Shown: positions 9,489-18,832, numbered from the stretch's first letter. The stretch: DNA of 64,000 bases from Thermoflexus hugenholtzii JAD2 (GCF_900187885.1 NZ_FYEK01000044.1:1-64000), one strand, 5' to 3'. Numbers and translations: made by a program. The notes: generated by a model not told the origin, from the sequence alone.

Positions 9489-10442
9489 ATGGACGTCTCG
9501 GTGATCGTGGTGAGCTGGAATGTATGGAGCTGGCTAGCTCCCTGCCTGCGCTCCATCCGGCAGGCCCTGGGGAGGCTGGAGGGGGAGATCATCGTGGTCG
9601 ACAACGCCTCGACGGACGGGACCCCGGAGCGGGTGCGGGAGGCCTTCCCCGAGGTGCGGCTTCTGATCAACCCGGCCAACCGGGGTTTCCCGGCGGCGAA
9701 CAATCAGGGGATGGCGGTCGCACGGGGCCGCTATTTCTTTTTGTTGAATCCGGATACCGTAGTTCTGGATCAGGCCATCGAGGAGCTGGTCACCTTTGCA
9801 GACGCCCATCCGGATGTGGGGGTGGTAGGTCCGCAGCTGCTCAACCCGGATGGGAGCGTCCAGTCCTCCCGCCGGCGGTTTCCCACCTTCTGGACTGCGC
9901 TGTTTGAGAGCACATGGTGGCAGCCCTGGGCGCCCCGCTCCATCCTGGCGCACTATTACGTCCTGGATCGCCCGGATCACGAGATCCAGGAAGTGGATTG
10001 GGTCACCGGGGCGGCCATGCTGGTCCGGCGGGAGGTGGTCGAGCGGGTCGGGCCTATGGACGAGGGGTTCTTCATGTATGCCGAGGAGCTGGACTGGTGC
10101 CGGAGGATCCGGCAGGCGGGCTGGCGGGTGTTCTACTATCCGCCGGCGAAAGTGATCCATTATGGGGGGCGAAGTAGCGATCAGGTGCCGGCCCTGCAGC
10201 ATCTGGCCTTCCAGCGGAGCAAGATCCGGTATTTCCGAAAGCATCACGGTACGTGGGCCGCCGCCGCCCTGCGGGCCTTCCTGATCGCCCAGTATCTGTG
10301 GCAGATCGGCGTGGAGGGGAGCAAAGCCTTGCTGGGGCATAAGCCGGCCATGCGCCGGGAGCGCATGCGGATTTATATGCGGGTGGTCCAAGGGTTACTT
10401 TCCATCCCTTTCATAACGCAAGCGAGGTCCGATGGCATCTAA
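9489..10442 (+). CDS. GT2 family glycosyltransferase, rhamnosyltransferase-like
   Basis: A 317-residue GT-A enzyme. VSVIVVSWN at the start, VVDNASTDGTPE, NRGFPAANNQG, the metal-binding LLNPDTVV, GAAMLVRREV and EELDWCRRIRQAGW are typical of WbbL-type family 2 transferases that add rhamnose or related sugars to lipid-linked glycans. A weak amphipathic or membrane-near segment near residues 255-275 may attach it to the membrane. Nearby GDP-deoxysugar genes suggest a donor such as GDP-rhamnose. Its last codons overlap the next gene by 11 bases. Confidence 0.88.
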   Translation: MDVSVIVVSWNVWSWLAPCLRSIRQALGRLEGEIIVVDNASTDGTPERVREAFPEVRLLINPANRGFPAANNQGMAVARGRYFFLLNPDTVVLDQAIEELVTFADAHPDVGVVGPQLLNPDGSVQSSRRRFPTFWTALFESTWWQPWAPRSILAHYYVLDRPDHEIQEVDWVTGAAMLVRREVVERVGPMDEGFFMYAEELDWCRRIRQAGWRVFYYPPAKVIHYGGRSSDQVPALQHLAFQRSKIRYFRKHHGTWAAAALRAFLIAQYLWQIGVEGSKALLGHKPAMRRERMRIYMRVVQGLLSIPFITQARSDGI

Positions 10443-12324
10443 GGCCTTTCGGTTTTGGGCTCTGATTCTCTTCCTTCTGCCGTGGACGATCTACGCGCGG
10501 GTCATCTTTTTCCCGCTTTTCTATGACGATCTTCTCCACCTTGCCCTCATCGACGGGAGATCCTATCCGGAGCTGCTTCTGCCCCATCCGGGGCATTCGT
10601 ATTATCGTCCGATGATCCTGCTGTGGACCTCCCTCCATCACAGGCTTCTGGGTCCACAGGCTGGATTATCTCTCCATTTCACCGTGTTGGCCGTTCACCT
10701 TCTAAACATCGCATGGCTGGTTCGGCTGCTCCGTCAACTGCGTGTTCCAAACGCGGTGGCGTGGCTGGGAGGGCTGATCTTCGGATTAATCCCCTATGAT
10801 GAGCAGGTGATCCTTGTGCCTGCCTTCTCCCTTCACGTTTTTCAAGCGTTGCTCTTCCTGATCGGCGGCTCCCTTTTTCTCTCGTCCCTGAGCCCTGTTC
10901 ACAAGCACATCCTGCTGAGCGTTGTGTTCCTGTTCGCCATGCTCACCCATGAGACCGTGGTTCTACTGGGGCCTTTCCTGGGCGGGTTGAGCATAGTCGC
11001 CTCCCGACGAACCTGGTCCTGGATCCCGTACGGGATAGCCGGAGGGCTTTACGCAGGGATCTATCCGCTCCTCCCGCGCAGCGAGCCACCTGCTCCTTCA
11101 TGGGGATTGGAGGAGCTGGCGGAGCGAGGCTGGTTTGTGCTCCAGGCCCTTGCTTTCCCATTGTTCCCCGGGTTGAGTCGTTTGCTCGGAGAAAGCCTGC
11201 GTCCCTGGATCCAGGGCATCGCGTTGATCTGGATGATCGCTGCCTTACTCGTCCTCGCGCGGAGGCCACATGGATGGATTGGCATCGCCGGAGCAGCTTT
11301 CCATGTCATGGCCGCTCTCCCGGCGGCATTATGGCTCCCCACTGGCTACTTCCTGCACGGCCGTCGTCTCCTCTATTTGGGGACCATAGGCGTGGCTTCC
11401 TTCTGGGGAATATGGCTGGGCACCCGGACCTCCTCTTCGCTCTGGCTTCGGACTCTAAAGCGCTCGACCGTGGTTGTCATGGTGATCATGGATCTCCTGA
11501 TCCTGAACCGCCAGATCGATCTCTATGCTCGCTCTTTAGAACCTCTGGACCAGATCCGACGCCTTCCACCGACTGCCCCCATTCGTCTGGCCATCCTGGT
11601 GAATTTCCCCGAATGGCTTGCCTATCACGATCGATTCTTCCCGATCGGCTCAGAGGGCGCACTGGTCTTCGGCGGACATCTCCTACCTGGCATGCTGTTT
11701 CGGGCCAACGCCGCAGTGCATCCTGATGTGATCATGGTGCAGGCGGATACCCCTTTCCATCGGCCTCGCGGATACGCGTTTCAGGTCAGCGGCCGAACAG
11801 CAGATCCCATCGAGCTGATCCGTTGGATTCAGCAGGGAGATCTCATCCTTTTCACCGTCTATGAAGAAACAGGCCCTCACACAGGCGCGCTGATGAAATC
11901 CGGGTTGCGGTGGGAAGACCTTGAGGTAGCCTTCATAGGAGGACCTGTCCTGCGAAGGGCACATGCCCAGCGCTGCGCTTCTAATATCTATCTTTACTTG
12001 GAGTGGGAGGGAGCTCCCAACACCTTGCCGGATCTTTCGCTGGCCGTCCACGCGCTCAGCGCCGACGGAAAGATTCTGGCCCAGGCGGACGGTCCGCCAT
12101 GGTATGGTACGATTTCGTTCGATCGCATCCCTCCTGGACAAACCCTGCCGGAGACGCGGACGCTGGCCATATCCAGGAGCGCACATTCTACCGCCATACG
12201 TCTTGGCGTGTATAACTGGCGGAGCGGCCAACGCCTTCCAATCCGGACTCATCTGCCCAACGTGCGAGCCGATGAAATGGGGTTCGTGTATCTCCCCCTT
12301 CTTCCATGCCAATCCGTGCGCTGA
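10432..12324 (+). CDS. multi-spanning membrane protein, glycosyltransferase-like, function unknown
   Basis: A 630-residue protein with about ten hydrophobic segments in the first ~370 residues and a soluble C-terminal domain. The N-terminal part (FYDDLLHLALIDGRSY, PGHSYYRPMILLW, ETVVLLGPF) has the acidic-loop-after-TM1 layout of GT-C (PMT-like) transferases, but I do not recognise a specific family. Start ATG overlaps the end of the GT2 gene, so the two are coupled. Base composition looks less GC-rich than the flanking genes, with more A/T third positions, which could mean recent acquisition. Likely role: adding or flipping sugars on a lipid carrier. Confidence 0.7.
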   Translation: MASKAFRFWALILFLLPWTIYARVIFFPLFYDDLLHLALIDGRSYPELLLPHPGHSYYRPMILLWTSLHHRLLGPQAGLSLHFTVLAVHLLNIAWLVRLLRQLRVPNAVAWLGGLIFGLIPYDEQVILVPAFSLHVFQALLFLIGGSLFLSSLSPVHKHILLSVVFLFAMLTHETVVLLGPFLGGLSIVASRRTWSWIPYGIAGGLYAGIYPLLPRSEPPAPSWGLEELAERGWFVLQALAFPLFPGLSRLLGESLRPWIQGIALIWMIAALLVLARRPHGWIGIAGAAFHVMAALPAALWLPTGYFLHGRRLLYLGTIGVASFWGIWLGTRTSSSLWLRTLKRSTVVVMVIMDLLILNRQIDLYARSLEPLDQIRRLPPTAPIRLAILVNFPEWLAYHDRFFPIGSEGALVFGGHLLPGMLFRANAAVHPDVIMVQADTPFHRPRGYAFQVSGRTADPIELIRWIQQGDLILFTVYEETGPHTGALMKSGLRWEDLEVAFIGGPVLRRAHAQRCASNIYLYLEWEGAPNTLPDLSLAVHALSADGKILAQADGPPWYGTISFDRIPPGQTLPETRTLAISRSAHSTAIRLGVYNWRSGQRLPIRTHLPNVRADEMGFVYLPLLPCQSVR

Positions 12325-12361
12325 AGGCAACATCGAGCCACCCACGAAGCTCGATTCTCGA

Positions 12362-14224
12362 TTATGGCAGAACCTCCACCGTGCCGATCTCAATAAAATC
12401 TTGATCCCCTACCGGGACGCGGATCAGCGTTTCCCAGTTGTAACGTCCCATCCGCAGCCGGTAGCGGCCCGGCGGGATCTCCACGGGCAGCCGCAGCTCG
12501 AAGCGCTCGAAGACCACCTCGTCCGGTTCCCACATCCATGGTGGATATTCCCCTCGGCCGACCGGGTGATCATCCTGAGCCACGAGCCGGCCCTCTTCAT
12601 CCACCAGATGGGCGAAGACGCTGTGCTCCTGAGGGGCCGCCCCCCATCGGCGCCATGCCGTCGAGATCCGAAGCAGCCCACCTGGGTGGGAAGGGTGATT
12701 GGGCTCCACCCGCACGCCGAGGAGCTCCACCCCATCCGCCCAACGTGCCTCCTGTCGCTGCATCTCCTGCAGGGCCCAAGGGAGAGGGCGAAAGGCCATC
12801 AGGCGAAGGACGCCGAAAGGATATACTTCCAGAAGATCCGCATGACGAACCAGCCAGCGCTCCACCTCTTCAGACCCGGGCCACGAAGGTAGGTGCACCG
12901 GCAGGAGCCAGATCCTGGGATGACGCTGGGCCAGCTCCTTCAGGCGCTCCCGAACCTCCTCAGGATGAAACGGCTGGGTGGCCGGAAGCATGCTCCATGG
13001 GATGTCACCGCGATAATAATATGGGAAAACGGGATCTGGAAAGGTGATCAGAATGTGATCCCCGGGCGCCACCTTCTGGCGGAGGAAGGAGACCAGCTCC
13101 CGCACGGGAGGACTCTTTGCATATTGAGGCAGCGCATAGTGGTGCCAGAGGCTCTGAGCGAAACCGACAGCGAGCATCCACCACGGGATTACCTGGAGCC
13201 ATGAAGGGCGAAGGGCGCTTAACCCCCACCTCCCCAGGGCGATGAGGGTAATCCAGAAAGGCAGCCCTGCTGCCATATAATGGGGCGCGAAGACCGCTCG
13301 CCCCTGAGAAGCCAGCCAGGTCGCCAGGATCGGGACGCTTAGGTGTCCGAGCATCCAGATCCCTGTCTTCCTGGAGCGCCTCAGAAGCCGGAAGACAGCC
13401 GATCCGGCCAGGATCAGAGCGCCCCCCACCGCCAGGCGCGCAGGCCAGCCATCCCCTGTCCAGCCTACTGTGAAGACCCGGAGGACCTGAGCCGCCGCAT
13501 CGGCAGGAGGCGGGGCCTGGAGGGCGGTTCCCCGGTAAGGGGCCAGGGCGTGATAGGCGAACACTGCCCCAGGCGCCCACACGATCCCAATGGCGATAGC
13601 AGAGAGCATCCACCCCCGCCAGCGATGACGCCACAGAAGCAACGTCAGCATTCCCTGAAGAGGTAACACGAACAGCATCGCATAGTGGTAGTAAAGCGCG
13701 AGGGCGCTGGCCAACCCGTAAGCGATCCATCCTTGAAGCCGGTTGGCGCGCAGGGCCCGCCAGAGGATCATGGACTGAAATAGACCCCAGAACGCCAACG
13801 TCCCATAGGGTCGCGCGTCCTGGGCCAGCCAGATTATATAAGGATGTATGCCCACGAGGGCGATCCCCATCGCTCCCATCAGGGGCTTGCGGGTGATCCA
13901 GTAAAGCCACACGCCCGCCAACGGGAGGATCAGGAAGGTAGCGAACACAGAGTGGAAGCGCAGGGTGAATTCAGAATCCCCCGCTCCCATCATCCAAATC
14001 TTCATCCACAGGAAGGGGAGCGGGGAGTGGGGCTCCCGTGCCTCCCAGATGAAGCGCAGGATCGCCCCCACGTCCATGCGCGCTACCATCCAGGAGAACC
14101 CCTCATCGCCCCGCAGGGAAGGGCCCGCGATGTGAAACAGATGAAGAGCCCATCCGAGCAAAAGAAAGGGGACAGCCCATGTCCAGAAACCGAGAACGGA
14201 AGAACGGATCCGCTCCGCCTTCAC
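12362..14224 (-). CDS. GT39-like membrane glycosyltransferase (ArnT/PMT type)
   Basis: About 620 residues with ~10 membrane spans followed by a C-terminal soluble beta-rich domain. SLRGDEGFSWMVARMDVG after the first span holds the acidic DE expected of GT-C enzymes, followed by EAREPHSPLPFLWMKIWM and DARPYGTLAFWG. Such enzymes use polyprenyl-phosphate sugars to glycosylate proteins or lipids outside the membrane. I chose GTG at 14224 because a GAGG site precedes it. A TTG at 14278 opens the frame further upstream but has no ribosome site. It converges with the 10432-12324 gene, and the tail domain of both proteins looks related (a WRSGQRLP/YNWETLIRVPV-type ending). Confidence 0.78.
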   Translation of the reverse strand: MKAERIRSSVLGFWTWAVPFLLLGWALHLFHIAGPSLRGDEGFSWMVARMDVGAILRFIWEAREPHSPLPFLWMKIWMMGAGDSEFTLRFHSVFATFLILPLAGVWLYWITRKPLMGAMGIALVGIHPYIIWLAQDARPYGTLAFWGLFQSMILWRALRANRLQGWIAYGLASALALYYHYAMLFVLPLQGMLTLLLWRHRWRGWMLSAIAIGIVWAPGAVFAYHALAPYRGTALQAPPPADAAAQVLRVFTVGWTGDGWPARLAVGGALILAGSAVFRLLRRSRKTGIWMLGHLSVPILATWLASQGRAVFAPHYMAAGLPFWITLIALGRWGLSALRPSWLQVIPWWMLAVGFAQSLWHHYALPQYAKSPPVRELVSFLRQKVAPGDHILITFPDPVFPYYYRGDIPWSMLPATQPFHPEEVRERLKELAQRHPRIWLLPVHLPSWPGSEEVERWLVRHADLLEVYPFGVLRLMAFRPLPWALQEMQRQEARWADGVELLGVRVEPNHPSHPGGLLRISTAWRRWGAAPQEHSVFAHLVDEEGRLVAQDDHPVGRGEYPPWMWEPDEVVFERFELRLPVEIPPGRYRLRMGRYNWETLIRVPVGDQDFIEIGTVEVLP

Positions 14225-14294
14225 GTGCCGCCTCGCGGAAACAGAATCCCTCTGCCCGAGGCAACTTTGAGGGAACAACCGGAGAATTAGGTCC

Positions 14295-14633
14295 CTAATT
14301 CAACGAGAACAGGGACTCGCCTCCCCGGGCAAGCGCCCACCCTAACTGCTGGAGGATGAGCGCCTGCAGGGATGCAAGGCGTTCCTCATGGCGTCGCCGC
14401 ATCTCCTCGAATTCGGCCTCCAGCTGGGCCAGGCGCTCCTCCATCCGATACCGGGCCTCCTCCAGCTCCGCCATCCGCTCCTCCAGCATCCGCAGACGAG
14501 CGGAGGAGGTCACCATCCACTGATAGAAAGTCCGGATCAGATCCACCAGCGCCCTCACATCCACCGACTCCGGATCCGACTCCAGACGGCGCAGAAACGC
14601 CTCCAGATCCTCCAGCCCATGATCCAACGTCAT
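14295..14633 (-). CDS. small coiled-coil protein, function unknown
   Basis: A 112-residue charged protein starting with ATG at 14633 behind GGAGGTGTGAGG. Residues ~45-95 form a long heptad-like stretch rich in Glu/Arg/Leu (MLEERMAELEEARYRMEERL). There is no signal peptide or membrane segment. I do not recognise a family; it may be a scaffold or DNA- or partner-binding helper. Codon use is like the neighbours. A TATAAT sits on the minus strand at about 14695-14700 and may be its -10 box. Confidence 0.65.
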   Translation of the reverse strand: MTLDHGLEDLEAFLRRLESDPESVDVRALVDLIRTFYQWMVTSSARLRMLEERMAELEEARYRMEERLAQLEAEFEEMRRRHEERLASLQALILQQLGWALARGGESLFSLN

Positions 14634-14820
14634 TTCCTCACACCTCCGCGCGTGAGATTCAGCGGTCAGGCCGGTGCGTCCCCCAGCTCTCTCGATTATA
14701 GCCGCACGGCTTCCCGGCGATAAAGAATCCCCCCAGGAAGAGCGCACCGGCCTTTGCCGGATAAAAGTAAAATGAGCAGGCCCGAAGCGACCGATTCCCG
14801 GCAAGCCTGGCTCGGAAACC

Positions 14821-15972
14821 ATGCGGGTGGTCCACTTATACAAGGACTACTTCCCGATCCTCGGAGGGATCGAGAATCACATTCGGTTCCTGGCGGAGGC
14901 CCAAGCCCGCTCCGGCCTGGAAGTCATCGTCCTGGTGACCTCCCCCACCTGCCGAACCCAGGAGATCCGGGAGGGGAACCTGTGGGTGTTGAAGGCCGGG
15001 CGCTGGCTCACGGTGTCCTCCACCCCTCTGAGCCCTGTTTTCTTCCTGCACGCCCGGCGCCTCCTTCCCCACTGCGATCTGGTCCACCTGCATCATCCCT
15101 ACCCACCGGCGGAACTGGCCTACCTCCTGACCGGAGGAAGGATCCCTGCCGTCATGACCTACCACAGCGATATCGTGCGCCAGCGCCTGGGGGGTCGGCT
15201 CTATCGTCCGCTGCTCCATCGCGTGCTCTCCCGGGTCGCCCGTATCCTGGTCACCAGCCCCGTCTATCTGGAGACCTCCCCCCACCTGCGAGCCTTCCGT
15301 GAAAAATGCCGTGTGGTTCCCCTGGGCATCGATCTCAGCCGCTTTCTCTCCGCTCCCCCTAATGCAACGCGGGCCCTGCGCGCCTCCTGGTGTGAGACGC
15401 CCCGACGTCCCCACGTCCTCTTCGTGGGCCGCCTGCGGTATTACAAGGGGCTCGAGACCCTGCTCCACGCGCTCAAGCGCCTGCCGGATGTCCACGCCGT
15501 GATCGTAGGGACCGGTCCGATGGAGCGGCCATGGCGCGCCCTGACGCATGATCTGGGGCTCTCCCCGCGCGTGCATTTCCTCGGGGACATCCCGGATGCC
15601 CAGCTGCCCCTGGTTTATCACGCGGCCGATCTCTTCGTGCTGCCGGCCAGTGCGCGGGCGGAGGCGTTCGGGACCGTGCTGCTGGAGGCGATGGCCGCCG
15701 GCCTGCCGGTGATCACCACCGATATCGGGACCGGGACCCGCTGGGTGGTCGGCGAGGCGGGATGGGTGGTGCCTCCCCGGGATCCGGAAGCCCTGGCCAC
15801 TGCCATCGGTGAGATCCTTGGGGATCCCGTCACCGCCCGGGTGCGCGGCCTGCAGGGCCGGGAGCGGGTTCGAGCGCACTTCACCCTGGAGAAGATGGTC
15901 GAGAACGTGATGGCGGTTTACCAGGAGGTCCTCCACCAAGCCCATCCCCAGAGGGCCAGCCCCAACCCGTAA
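14821..15972 (+). CDS. GT4 family glycosyltransferase
   Basis: A 383-residue GT-B protein. VHLYKDYFPILGGIENHIRFL at the N-terminus, MTYHSDIVRQR, VVPLGIDLSRF, VLFVGRLRYYKGLETLLHAL and the donor-site EAFGTVLLEAMAAGLPVITT are typical of mannosyl- or glucosyltransferases of family 4. It is cytosolic and acts at the membrane face, probably on the same surface glycan as the other transferases in this stretch. Its last 55 bases overlap the end of the convergent membrane-protein gene at 15918-16538. Confidence 0.9.
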   Translation: MRVVHLYKDYFPILGGIENHIRFLAEAQARSGLEVIVLVTSPTCRTQEIREGNLWVLKAGRWLTVSSTPLSPVFFLHARRLLPHCDLVHLHHPYPPAELAYLLTGGRIPAVMTYHSDIVRQRLGGRLYRPLLHRVLSRVARILVTSPVYLETSPHLRAFREKCRVVPLGIDLSRFLSAPPNATRALRASWCETPRRPHVLFVGRLRYYKGLETLLHALKRLPDVHAVIVGTGPMERPWRALTHDLGLSPRVHFLGDIPDAQLPLVYHAADLFVLPASARAEAFGTVLLEAMAAGLPVITTDIGTGTRWVVGEAGWVVPPRDPEALATAIGEILGDPVTARVRGLQGRERVRAHFTLEKMVENVMAVYQEVLHQAHPQRASPNP

Positions 15973-16538
15973 AGCGGAAGCCCCCAGCCCATATCCGGCG
16001 GGATCCGGAGATGTTCGCCCCAGAGCCTCCAGGCCTGCACCAGCTCCGGTCCAGTGATCCCCAGGACAGCGGGGGGCAGAGCCAGGGCCACCCGGCGGCG
16101 CCAGGAGACAGGCCAGAGCGGCAGCGATGCGACGACGCAGGCAGCCATCAGGCCGCCGATGAAACCGCCTCGCCCTTCAACGGACCAGGGGTTCAAGAGC
16201 TCCGGGTAAGGAGGCCATGTAGCCAGCGGCCACAGGAGGGCGAGGAGCCAGAAGAACCCCCGCGGGGAGGCCCGTAGCCTTCGCTCCGGACCCAGGGATA
16301 GGAGGCCGAGGCCGAGGGCAAGACCCCATAGAGGCATCCACAGACGCTCCCGGACCAGAGGCCCATAACCGGCCCGCTGGAAGAAAACCAGGAAGTGGGG
16401 CAGATCGAACCCGGAGAACGTCAACCCAGCTGTTGAGCCCTCCACCCATGGAGCCCAGTAACCGGCCAGCATCAACCCCCAAGCGACCCATGCGAGCAAG
16501 CGGGCAGAAACGCTGGACGATACGCCGGAGCGTGTCAT
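15918..16538 (-). CDS. integral membrane protein, function unknown
   Basis: A 206-residue, very hydrophobic and Trp-rich protein with five or six predicted spans (for example LLAWVAWGLMLAGYW, FWLLALLWPLATW, GLPLYGLGLALWGWAWW). It starts with ATG at 16538 behind GGAGGGAG. No conserved catalytic motif is visible and I do not recognise a family. The gene overlaps the convergent GT4 gene by 55 bases. Confidence 0.65.
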   Translation of the reverse strand: MTRSGVSSSVSARLLAWVAWGLMLAGYWAPWVEGSTAGLTFSGFDLPHFLVFFQRAGYGPLVRERLWMPLWGLALGLGLLSLGPERRLRASPRGFFWLLALLWPLATWPPYPELLNPWSVEGRGGFIGGLMAACVVASLPLWPVSWRRRVALALPPAVLGITGPELVQAWRLWGEHLRIPPDMGWGLPLYGLGLALWGWAWWRTSW

Positions 16539-16577
16539 TCACTCTCCCTCCATTGCTTGGAGGTTGTGGCGATGGGC

Positions 16578-16736
16578 TCAGGGGGTGGGCAGGAACAGCG
16601 GGAAAGGCGTTGGCGTCGGCGGAGGCGGCGGGGCGCTGGTGATCAGGCTGGTCAGGATCAGACTGATCACCGCCAGGATCGCCAGGATGATGAACAGCGT
16701 TTGTTGCCATGGGCGTGCGCGCGGACGACGAGCCAT
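16578..16736 (-). CDS. 52-residue single-pass membrane peptide
   Basis: ATG at 16736 with a GAGGGG site upstream. The peptide has a basic N-terminus (MARRPRARPWQQ), one hydrophobic span (TLFIILAILAVISLILTSLI) and a Pro/Thr-rich outer tail. The positive-inside rule gives an N-in topology. It precedes the 206-residue membrane protein by 39 bases and is probably cotranscribed with it. Function unknown. The frame is open further upstream, but only this start has a ribosome site directly before a membrane-protein-like N-terminus. Confidence 0.55.
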   Translation of the reverse strand: MARRPRARPWQQTLFIILAILAVISLILTSLITSAPPPPPTPTPFPLFLPTP

Positions 16737-16907
16737 TGAGCCTTGCACCCCTCGAGATATTCCACGAAGCCTGGTGCGAATTCTTGGTATAACGGGATCA
16801 GTGTCCTCGCGTTCACGCCCATTATTATAATCGAGGTTCGTTTCGGGGCTCTCAGCCAAGACATCGGATCGGTCCCTCATCTCATTCAAGCGAAGGAGGC
16901 GTAGGAG

Positions 16908-17651
16908 ATGCCGCGTCGCGGCGAAGTGTTAGTGGCCATGGGGGTGCTGCTTGTCCTCTGGCATATCCTGGCGGCGCTGGTCCAGCGTCCCATCCTGCCT
17001 GCCCCGTTCACGGTAGGGATTGCTCTGGTGAGGGGTTTCCAAGGAGAGCTGGGATGGCACTTCCTGGCCAGCGCCGGGCGGGTGATCATCAGCATCCTCC
17101 TCTCGATTGCCACGGCAGCTCCTCTGGGGTTGCTCTTGGGACTCAGCCCCGGGCTGCACCGGCTGGTTTCTCCTTTCTTGTATCTGCTGTATCCGATCCC
17201 CAAGGTCGTGTTGGTGCCGATCCTGATCCTCTTCTTTGGGGTCGGGGACCTGGCCAAGATTCTCCTTATCTATCTGATCCTCTTCTTTCAGATCCTGGTG
17301 CTGGTCCGGGATGCAGCAGCGGGCCTGCGGCCAGAGTTGCTTCTCTCCGTCCGCAGCCTGGGAGCGGGGCGGCGGGCTCTCTTCTGGTTCGTTTACCTGC
17401 CCGCCTCCCTGCCGGCCATCCTCACGGCGGTGCGCCAGAGCATCGGCACGGCAGTGGCTGTGCTGTATCTGAGCGAGCTCCTGGCCACTCGTTACGGGCT
17501 GGGCTACTACATTTACATCCAGGCCAGCACGTTTTTTGACTATCCGGCAATGTATGGCGGGATCGTCTTGATGAGCGGGATGGGGCTGGCTCTATATCTG
17601 GTTGTGGACGCGCTGGAGCGGCGCTGGTGTCGCTGGCAGTTCACCTCATAG
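16908..17651 (+). CDS. ABC transporter permease, nitrate/sulfonate/taurine (SsuC/TauC) type
   Basis: A 247-residue protein with six membrane spans. The family signature is around LGAGRRALFWFVYLPASLPAI, the EAA-like coupling loop that contacts the ATPase, and the N-terminal LPAPFTVGIALVRGF is typical. By family knowledge it would import sulfonates, nitrate or similar small anions together with an ATPase and a binding protein, but neither is encoded nearby, so it looks like an orphan permease. AAGGAGG precedes the ATG. The next gene starts 48 bases downstream on the same strand. Confidence 0.85.
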   Translation: MPRRGEVLVAMGVLLVLWHILAALVQRPILPAPFTVGIALVRGFQGELGWHFLASAGRVIISILLSIATAAPLGLLLGLSPGLHRLVSPFLYLLYPIPKVVLVPILILFFGVGDLAKILLIYLILFFQILVLVRDAAAGLRPELLLSVRSLGAGRRALFWFVYLPASLPAILTAVRQSIGTAVAVLYLSELLATRYGLGYYIYIQASTFFDYPAMYGGIVLMSGMGLALYLVVDALERRWCRWQFTS

Positions 17652-17699
17652 CCGGATGCATGCTTTCTGGGTTCCTGATGGCCTCCGGAGACTGGGGCA

Positions 17700-18707
17700 A
17701 TGATCGGGCTGGCACTTCTTCTGGGTTATCTTCCCATGGTAAGCTACGCTCTTTTCGTGTGGTGGCTGGATCGCTATGAGAAGGAGCCGCTCCGGCTGGC
17801 CTCTACGGCCTTTTTATGGGGACTGCTCCCGGCCATCCTGATCGCACTGCTGGCGGAAGTGGCCCTGGAGCCTCCCCTTGAGGAGGGGCTGTGGAGAGAT
17901 CTGATCTCCAGCGGTCTGATCGCCCCCCTTGCCGAAGAGACCGCCAAAGGGCTCTTCCTGGCCTTGCTGTTCCTCCGGCGCCGGGATGAGATCGACAGCC
18001 TGTATGACGGATTCCTCTATGGCTCCCTGGTGGGCTTTGGTTTCGCGGCGACCGAGAACGTTTTCTATCTGATTGGAGCGGGAATCGAAGGGGGAACCGC
18101 AGCGATGCTGGCCCTGGCATCCCTGCGGGCGGGGATCTTCGGCCTGAACCACGCCTTCTTCACCGGCTTCACCGGCCTGGGGTTGGCGATGGCGAGGCTG
18201 TCGCCTCGAGGGTTTCGGCGCCTTTGGGCTCCCCTGGTCGGATGGGGCGCAGGGGTCGGCTTCCACGCATTCCATAACGGAGTGCTGACCCTCGTCAGCC
18301 ATCTGGGGGATGAGGGAAGCGCCCTGGTGGGTTGCCTCACAGTTATAGCAGGGGACTGGATGGGGGCGCTGTTGGTGTTCGCCCTGGGGCTATGGGGACT
18401 GTATCGAGAACGTCTCTGGATCACATGGTATCTTGGGAAGGAGGTCGAACGCGGAACCCTGCCTCCAGCGGTCTATCAGGAGTGTCGCTCAGCGTGGCGG
18501 CGGGGGTTCCGGCGGTGGGGTGCTCTGTTGCGAGGAGACTGGCAGGAATGGAAGCGATTGGGAGATCTATATGGAGCGGCCATCGAGCTGGCCTTCCGTC
18601 AGCATCAGCGGCTTGCGCTGGGGGAACAACGCTGGGAGAAGGAAATCGCACGCCTTCGGGAGAGGATCCGAGCCCTGACCGCTCCTTCAAGGATGGGTGA
18701 TTCATAA
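17700..18707 (+). CDS. PrsW family intramembrane metalloprotease
   Basis: A 335-residue protein with about eight membrane spans in the first 240 residues and a soluble helical tail. The family motifs are present: WWLDRYEKEPLRL after the first span, PLAEETAKGLFLALL (the EExxK active-site helix), GFAATENVFYL and the LNHAFFTG His region. PrsW-type proteases cleave membrane anti-sigma factors or process small proteins; the target here is unknown. The stop codon lies inside the left arm of the terminator that follows. Confidence 0.85.
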   Translation: MIGLALLLGYLPMVSYALFVWWLDRYEKEPLRLASTAFLWGLLPAILIALLAEVALEPPLEEGLWRDLISSGLIAPLAEETAKGLFLALLFLRRRDEIDSLYDGFLYGSLVGFGFAATENVFYLIGAGIEGGTAAMLALASLRAGIFGLNHAFFTGFTGLGLAMARLSPRGFRRLWAPLVGWGAGVGFHAFHNGVLTLVSHLGDEGSALVGCLTVIAGDWMGALLVFALGLWGLYRERLWITWYLGKEVERGTLPPAVYQECRSAWRRGFRRWGALLRGDWQEWKRLGDLYGAAIELAFRQHQRLALGEQRWEKEIARLRERIRALTAPSRMGDS

Positions 18708-18746
18708 AAACAAAAGGACCGGTGTTCAACCGGTCCTTTTGTTTTT
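18706..18746. terminator. bidirectional intrinsic terminator between prsW and 23S
   Basis: A perfect 18-bp inverted repeat (arms 18706-18723 and 18729-18746, 5-base loop) has an A-run at the left and a T-run at the right, so it works in both directions. It ends the plus-strand protease gene and the minus-strand 23S transcript. It begins only 76 bases past the 23S end, leaving no room for a 5S gene. Confidence 0.92.
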
Positions 18747-18780
18747 CACGCGCACTCACATGTAGAGAAGTGGAAGGGTG

Positions 18781-18832
18781 AACCGAACAGAGCGTGGGCT
18801 CGGGGGACGGGTTCTCCGCGTCACGTGTAAGC
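18781..18832 (-). repeat. 23S rRNA processing stem, 3' arm
   Basis: Bases 18808-18832 are the exact reverse complement of 23309-23333 (25 bp), and 18781-18797 of 23367-23383 (17 bp). Together they form the long helix that brackets 23S rRNA and is the usual RNase III substrate. The perfect pairing shows that both 23S ends and both introns belong to one transcript. Confidence 0.88.

Noticed and set aside
18747-18822. Possible 5S rRNA after 23S
   Set aside because: Only 76 bases remain before the terminator, shorter than a 5S gene, and the sequence is the 3' arm of the 23S processing stem.
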